10,697 bases of DNA from Sulfurimonas sp. (GTDB lineage: Bacteria > Campylobacterota > Campylobacteria > Campylobacterales > Sulfurimonadaceae): contig NVUO01000020.1 in assembly GCA_002733155.1 (NCBI GenBank), forward strand, positions 44,692-55,388, read 5' to 3'. This document shows, one piece after another, positions 8,201 to 10,697 of the stretch. Below the pieces are notes generated by a model. That model worked only from the letters and a program-made list of their open reading frames with translations. It had not been told where the DNA came from and searched no databases. A program made the position numbers and the translations under genes. Position 1 is the first letter of the stretch. Every line of letters begins with the position of its first letter.

Positions 8201-8807
8201 ATATTTTTAATATTTGTTCATCTATAAATAATTGGTCGCCAATACCATGACGCATAAGCTCTAAATAAAAATCATCACCAAATATCTCTTGATACTCACG
8301 TGCAACTTTAATAGCACCATCATATCCTAAGGCTCCATTTCTTACATTTTTTTCATTTGAAAGATTTAGATGCCAGTTAACCTCACCCTGTAAGCATGCA
8401 GATGTACAAATAAGCCCTTCAGAATGTGCACGTAACTCATTTTTATTTATACGAGGGAAATAATACATACCTTCAATATAAGCCTTTGAAGATAGATACA
8501 TAAGGTTTTCATAACCTTTTTTGTTTTTAGCAAAGAGACATATGTGAAATCTTTGTTTAGTAGATTTATCACCCATAGTCTCACCGTTATGGATATACCC
8601 CTCCATACCAATGATAGGTTTAATATCAGCTGCTCTCATCTGATGGTAAAAATCAATAGCACCAAACATATTTCCATGGTCAGTCATAGCTACAGACTTC
8701 ATACCAAGCTCTTGTAGCTGAGTAACAAGGTTAGTTAATTTGTTCGCACCATCTAGCAGTGAGTATTCAGTATGTAAGTGTAAGTGAGTAAAAGGTTGTA
8801 CGCTCAT
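5256..8807 (-). CDS. dnaE: DNA polymerase III alpha subunit
   Basis: A 1183-residue replicative polymerase subunit that makes DNA from dNTPs at the fork, working with the beta clamp and tau complex. The PHP domain (about 5-290) begins HLHLHTEYSLLDG. The polymerase core includes GPGRGSAAGSL (384-394), catalytic D428 and D430 in PDIDMDF, and D590 in LIKFDFLGL. FNKSHSAAYA (780-789) and LALYRPGPMESG are also typical. A helix-hairpin-helix stretch lies near 860-875 (FGLGAIKGVGE). A probable clamp-binding motif VGSLFGD lies at 947-953, and an OB fold spans about 1018-1060. The length is normal. The ATG at 8807 is preceded by a GGA seven bases away. All nine PHP metal positions look present (H10, H12, D19, H44, E69, H88, C138, D215, H217). 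It leads a minus-strand cluster with the ICMT-like gene. Confidence 0.98.
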   Translation of the reverse strand: MSVQPFTHLHLHTEYSLLDGANKLTNLVTQLQELGMKSVAMTDHGNMFGAIDFYHQMRAADIKPIIGMEGYIHNGETMGDKSTKQRFHICLFAKNKKGYENLMYLSSKAYIEGMYYFPRINKNELRAHSEGLICTSACLQGEVNWHLNLSNEKNVRNGALGYDGAIKVAREYQEIFGDDFYLELMRHGIGDQLFIDEQILKISHETGIKVVATNDTHYTYPGDAQYHEAFMCIGMNKLYDDPNRMRHSVHEFYLKSPAQMALLFADIPEAITHTQEIVNKIENFVPIVKTPTPPNFKFTKEYAKTDGFALTSDDKDESDAQYFTYRCKLGLENRLKHVDESKHQEYRERLDFEIDIINSMKFPGYMLIVWDFVKVAKEKDIAVGPGRGSAAGSLVAYSLDITDIDPMKYDLLFERFLNPERVSMPDIDMDFMQARRGEVIDYVVEKYGRNQVAQIITFGSLLAKGVIRDVARVLDMPLSQADKMAKLIPDELGITLNGKTKNGEFIDGAFQKEPKINELIESDANAKRVWEFAKKLEGLKRNSGIHAAGVVISNEELWYKTPIYKPSGEDTFVTQYSLNYLEDVDLIKFDFLGLKTLDVIDNAIKLIKRRYDVAVDWHKIDENDVKVYEVIRTGDTVGMFQIESSGMQDLNKRLKPDNFEDLIAVLALYRPGPMESGMLDSFVERKHGREEIKYTFDIMEPILKNTYGVIVYQEQVMQIVQNVGGFSLGYSDIIRRAMGKKKDMATYNAEFSEGAVKQGHPYDEASKLFDLIEKFAGYGFNKSHSAAYAMVTFQTAWLKTYYPNEFMAALLTSDKDNTDKVVRYIDEVKRMGIELSPPDVNDSYLEFSAITKDEREIILFGLGAIKGVGESAVLSIIETREEDGEFTSIENFVNRIDPSKVNKRFIESSIKSGGFDRFGYSRKALLDQLETIVDTAKNASTARKNAVGSLFGDDEDITMVNLSLTNKEEYELKEILEFEKETLGFYVSGHPLDEYREIMDELEYTMSSEIEGIKDGSYAIFIGKVEDIQKKISKKGNQFGIVNLMDFHGNIEIMLFSDKLEQLSEMDLEEPVAFKAKITHTEMFTRIGVSKIMTLKQASKETKKVKKEVRETPLSPLHFAIRLDENTEILDELYMLVRQHPGNRELKLTIISKLQNVVIESAIRVDSKIINALEGNTHIDILT

Positions 8808-8814
8808 AATATTT

Positions 8815-8845
8815 CCGTCATTCCAAACTTGATTTGGAATCTAAG
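8815..8845. repeat. REP-like palindromic element in the dnaE leader
   Basis: An 8-bp perfect inverted repeat, ATTCCAAA, CTTGA loop, TTTGGAAT (8820-8840), is flanked on the left by CCGTC and on the right by CTAAG. The frame CGTCATTCC-n-GGAATC closely resembles the dispersed proteobacterial intergenic palindromes I know, typically with a CCGGACTTGATCCGG core. Here both arms carry matching C-to-A and G-to-T changes and the loop is unchanged. In the dnaE mRNA the hairpin would lie 13 to 33 bases before the ATG, just upstream of the ribosome binding site. Confidence 0.55.
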
Positions 8846-8855
8846 TTTTTATATG

Positions 8856-8861
8856 ATTATA
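8856..8861 (-). promoter_or_regulatory. Candidate -10 element for dnaE
   Basis: TATAAT on the minus strand, about 50 bases upstream of the dnaE ATG. The predicted transcript would start near 8849 and carry the REP-like hairpin in its leader. The -35 region (TTAGAT with 17-bp spacing) is poor. Confidence 0.42.
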
Positions 8862-8928
8862 GTTAATTTTACTTAAAATCTAACTTCCTCTTTTAAGTAT
8901 CATTATGAGTGTTATGTAAGTATATGAC

Positions 8929-8956
8929 AAATAACAATCATTTGAGGCTGTTATTT
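8929..8956. repeat. Inverted repeat with 8-bp arms
   Basis: AAATAACA (8929-8936) is the exact reverse complement of TGTTATTT (8949-8956), with 12 bases between. It contains the 12-mer TAACAATCATTT that recurs at 9056. It is a possible binding site for a regulator; the function is unknown. Confidence 0.4.
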
Positions 8957-9055
8957 ATTTACAGAGTATTTAACAGTCACATTTTATTTAAGAATACTAT
9001 GCCAAACTCATAGAAAAACTGAAAAATACTATAATTTTCAATAATTTTTTACTTT

Positions 9056-9080
9056 TAACAATCATTTTAAATGATAGTTA
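9056..9080. repeat. 25-bp dyad upstream of the plus-strand promoter
   Basis: The arms TAAC-A-ATCATT and AATGAT-A-GTTA surround a TTA centre at 9067-9069, giving ten paired positions per arm with one A/A mismatch. The centre lies about 50 bases before the predicted start of transcription, a usual place for an activator or repressor site. The left arm repeats the 12-mer found at 8932. Confidence 0.42.
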
Positions 9081-9105
9081 ATTTTATTATTTAAGCTAAG
9101 TTATA

Positions 9106-9111
9106 TATAAT
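9106..9111 (+). promoter_or_regulatory. Candidate -10 element for the DUF4145-like gene
   Basis: TATAAT within TTATATATAATGATG, with transcription expected near 9118 and a leader of about 50 bases containing the G+C-rich hairpin. If the downstream gene is an integron cassette beginning at 9128, this promoter lies outside the cassette and would drive it, as a Pc promoter does. Confidence 0.42.
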
Positions 9112-9126
9112 GATGTTGAATAAATA

Positions 9127-9155
9127 GTTATCCGCTCACTGCGTGACCGGATAAC
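9127..9155 (+). other. G+C-rich hairpin in the leader of the DUF4145-like gene
   Basis: GTTATCCG (9127-9134) pairs with CGGATAAC (9148-9155). Inside, TCAC pairs with GTGA around a TGC loop, with one C/C mismatch at 9135/9147. The ribosome binding site GGGGA follows directly at 9156-9160. There is no T-run, so it is not a classical terminator. The left edge GTT could be the cassette boundary (see attC). It might control translation or be a recombination structure. Confidence 0.55.
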
Positions 9156-9170
9156 GGGGAAATAAATTAA

Positions 9171-9995
9171 ATGAAAAAATTTCTATTACAAAACTTGTGG
9201 TGGGTAACTTTTTTATCTGCGTTTGCTTTATTAGTAATCCATAGTTTTAATCTAGCAAATATTAGTGTAAATTCGACATCTATAGTACTATTGTTAATTA
9301 TGCTCATCAGCCCATTTATTATTGCAATAAAAAAAATTAAATATGGAGATTTTGAAGCAGAAATAGATTCTGAAGAAATAAAAACATTAAAACTAGAACT
9401 AGAAAAAGCTATTACTTCCAAACCAGATGAAAATATTGAGCAAGCTGAAATATTCAAAACAACAGATGCAATACGTAAGTTAGCAGAATCCGATCCAGTT
9501 ATCGCTTTAGCAAAAGTGAGAATTGAGTTAGAGAAAACATTAACTCGCCTTGAAAGAATCACTTTAGTCGATACACAACCGTCTTCGTTAGGAACGCTTG
9601 TGCGTAAACTTATAAACCATGAAATCATTTCTTCGCAAGTTGGAAAATCTTTAAGTAATGTAATTAGCCTATGTAATCGTGCAATCCATGGAGAATATAT
9701 TGCAAAAGAAGATGCTTTAACTGTTGTGGAACTTGGAAATGAATTATTAGAAGATTTGGACTGGCGTATAGCAGAACAAACTAATACACATTCCATTGTC
9801 AGTGAAGAAATTATTTCTCCAAATAAATCAAATGAATATTACAAGAAACGATATCAGATAACTACGATTACTCCTTATGTTGAAAACCCTAAGAAAATAG
9901 TACGAGAACTTACTCAAGAACAATTAGATGATTTTTTAGATGGTTACAATGAATATGCAGAGTTTATTGTTAAATTAATTGAACTACCAGAATAA
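9171..9995 (+). CDS. Membrane-anchored protein with a DUF4145-like C-terminal domain
   Basis: A 274-residue protein of unknown function. Two N-terminal membrane segments (about 9-26 and 35-54) are followed by KIKYGDFEAEIDSEEI and a charged helical or coiled-coil stretch (about 60-105). A soluble helical domain (about 106-200) then shows a pattern I associate with DUF4145: DPVIALAKVRIELEKTL, a LINHEIIS segment, CNRAIHGEYIAKEDAL (168-183) and LGNELLEDL. The C-terminus (201-274) is unrecognised. Related domains occur in restriction- or defence-linked proteins and in cassette-borne membrane proteins, but no function is proven. The start ATG has GGGGA ten bases upstream. The stop abuts a putative attC site, so the gene is probably an integron cassette. 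It is transcribed divergently from dnaE. Confidence 0.85.
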   Translation: MKKFLLQNLWWVTFLSAFALLVIHSFNLANISVNSTSIVLLLIMLISPFIIAIKKIKYGDFEAEIDSEEIKTLKLELEKAITSKPDENIEQAEIFKTTDAIRKLAESDPVIALAKVRIELEKTLTRLERITLVDTQPSSLGTLVRKLINHEIISSQVGKSLSNVISLCNRAIHGEYIAKEDALTVVELGNELLEDLDWRIAEQTNTHSIVSEEIISPNKSNEYYKKRYQITTITPYVENPKKIVRELTQEQLDDFLDGYNEYAEFIVKLIELPE

Positions 9996-10066
9996 TGCTA
10001 ACAAATCAGAGGAGCCAATATTTGCCCCTAGACGGGTCAAATATTGCCCTCCTTAAACGTTGTACT
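9996..10066 (+). repeat. Putative integron attC recombination site
   Basis: It begins at the base after the stop of the DUF4145-like gene. The left R-type box is TGCTAAC (9996-10002), and the right box is AACGTTGTAC with the likely crossover G10059^T10060. Between them AGGAG (10010-10014) pairs with CTCCT (10049-10053). CAATATTTG (10016-10024) pairs with CAAATATTG (10038-10046). CCC pairs with GGG around a short loop. The asymmetric break between the two stems (C against CC) leaves an unpaired base, as in the extrahelical bases of attC. There is no T-run, so a rho-independent terminator is unlikely. The boxes do not fit the RYYYAAC/GTTRRRY consensus perfectly. The right-hand bases of the crossover belong to the next cassette in an array, which explains poor pairing with the left box. 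Confidence 0.7.
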
Positions 10067-10117
10067 CCAGATTAACATTTTGAATATAGCTATTTAAAAA
10101 CACACACAAGGATAATT

Positions 10118-10697
10118 ATGAAGTTATTTAAATTAAGTGCCACAGTCTTGGCTCTAGTCGTTTCGTTAAATGCAACCGATATTAAACCTTTCGGTAATTT
10201 TAATTTTGGGGATAGTTTTACTCCAGTTTATAAAAACTTATGTAAAACAAAAAATATTACCAATATTAAAATTGGATTTGCTAAACCAGTTAGTAAAAAT
10301 GAATTTTGTAAAAGCAAAAAACATGCTGTTGATTTAGTTGCAAAATCTAGTAAGCAAAAATATAGACCAAGTAAGTTAAATAAAGTCACAATAAAAAGTT
10401 TTGAAAATATTGCTAGATATAATTTATATATTAGAGCCGATGGAATAAATATTAAGGGTGTAGATTTTGAACTTCAACTTCATATGGGTACTCATAGAGA
10501 AGAAGAAACAGTTGGTAGCTATTTATTAACTAAAAATGATACAATCAAAATTGGTAAATTCTATGTTCCATTAGAGCTTGATGAAGTACAATTGAAACCA
10601 AAAAAATATTCTCAGTTTACATTACATCAAGAAGCAATATTTAATATTTTATGGAAAAAATATAATCATTTAGTAAAAAAAGATAATAAAAAACGTC
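10118..10697 (+). CDS. Secreted protein of unknown function, 3' end outside window
   Basis: The frame is open from ATG 10118 to the window edge (193 complete codons, no stop). The start has a good AAGGA ribosome binding site five bases upstream. The first about 19 residues, MKLFKLSATVLALVVSLNA, form a signal peptide for periplasmic export. The mature part is basic, with many lysines, and has two cysteines (C42 and C64) that could form a disulfide. It includes FGNFNFGDSFTPVYKNLC and later IRADGINIKGVDFELQLHMG. I do not recognise the family. It starts 58 bases after the putative attC crossover and runs in the same direction as the previous gene, as expected for the next cassette of an array. 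It could equally be an ordinary chromosomal gene flanking a single inserted cassette. Confidence 0.8.
   Translation, partial: MKLFKLSATVLALVVSLNATDIKPFGNFNFGDSFTPVYKNLCKTKNITNIKIGFAKPVSKNEFCKSKKHAVDLVAKSSKQKYRPSKLNKVTIKSFENIARYNLYIRADGINIKGVDFELQLHMGTHREEETVGSYLLTKNDTIKIGKFYVPLELDEVQLKPKKYSQFTLHQEAIFNILWKKYNHLVKKDNKKR

Larger units (their letters stand above)
8841..9126. other. Non-coding A/T-rich spacer with divergent promoters and repeated dyads
   Basis: No plausible coding frame is seen on either strand, as stops are frequent in all frames. It holds the dnaE promoter near its left end and a plus-strand promoter near its right end. Between them are two dyads sharing the 12-mer TAACAATCATTT, at 8932 and 9056. 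No integrase gene, tRNA or clear terminator is visible. Confidence 0.6.

Noticed and set aside
9053..9133. A second attC between TTTTAAC and GTTATCC, upstream of the DUF4145-like gene
   Set aside because: The outer boxes have a suitable spacing, but no paired inner arms could be found between them.
8808..9170. Integron integrase gene or attI site
   Set aside because: No coding frame exists in this spacer, and the next gene leftwards is dnaE.
9167..9796. Minus-strand open frame of 209 codons
   Set aside because: It is antisense to the DUF4145-like gene. The plus frame has a promoter, ribosome binding site, membrane segments and a recognisable domain pattern, while the minus product is serine-rich low-information sequence.
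9996..10059. Rho-independent terminator after the DUF4145-like gene
   Set aside because: There is a long stem but no T-run after it on either strand, the stem is interrupted asymmetrically, and box elements are present as in attC.
1..10697. CRISPR array, tRNA or rRNA genes, insertion sequences
   Set aside because: No regularly spaced repeats, cloverleaf-like segments, rRNA-like stretches or transposase frames were seen on either strand.

Overview
The window is AT-rich bacterial DNA that most resembles the Campylobacterota (Epsilonproteobacteria), perhaps a free-living Sulfurimonas-, Sulfuricurvum- or Arcobacter-like organism. The main evidence is an FlgS-type flagellar histidine kinase with the conserved ATMGQMAAHLSHEIRNP block, a DnaE of about 1180 residues with an ordinary replicative layout, and short intergenic gaps with plain TATAAT-like -10 elements and no clear -35. 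The genus is inferred by eye and not proven.

Layout: (i) 1-2602, minus strand: an M18 metallo-aminopeptidase, then flgS two bases after its stop, then the first 91 codons of a conserved-looking unknown protein that leaves the window. (ii) 2780-4127, plus strand: a three-gene heavy-metal module made of an outer-membrane-barrel-like protein, a periplasmic MerP-like HMA protein and a MerT-like inner-membrane protein. Only the HMA gene is intact. The barrel gene has changed frame and appears to have lost an internal segment. The MerT-like gene is broken by a one-base deficit in a run of eight T. (iii) 4143-8807, minus strand: dnaE, then an isoprenylcysteine-methyltransferase-like membrane protein eight bases later, then pcm (protein-L-isoaspartate methyltransferase), which probably has its own promoter. 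(iv) 8808-9170: a 363-base gap with the divergent dnaE and plus-strand promoters, a REP-like palindrome in the dnaE leader, repeated dyads and a G+C-rich hairpin. (v) 9171-10697, plus strand: a membrane-anchored DUF4145-like protein followed directly by an imperfect inverted repeat with the architecture of an integron attC recombination site, then the start of a secreted unknown protein that runs off the end.

The most interesting part is region (v). It looks like one or more integron gene cassettes beside dnaE, with no integrase gene in view (an orphan or CALIN-type arrangement). The first cassette carries a two-TM, coiled-coil, DUF4145-like protein of unknown role. The second point of interest is the half-decayed metal module with a U-UUU-UUU slippery site. 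Regions (i) and (iii) are mostly ordinary housekeeping genes.
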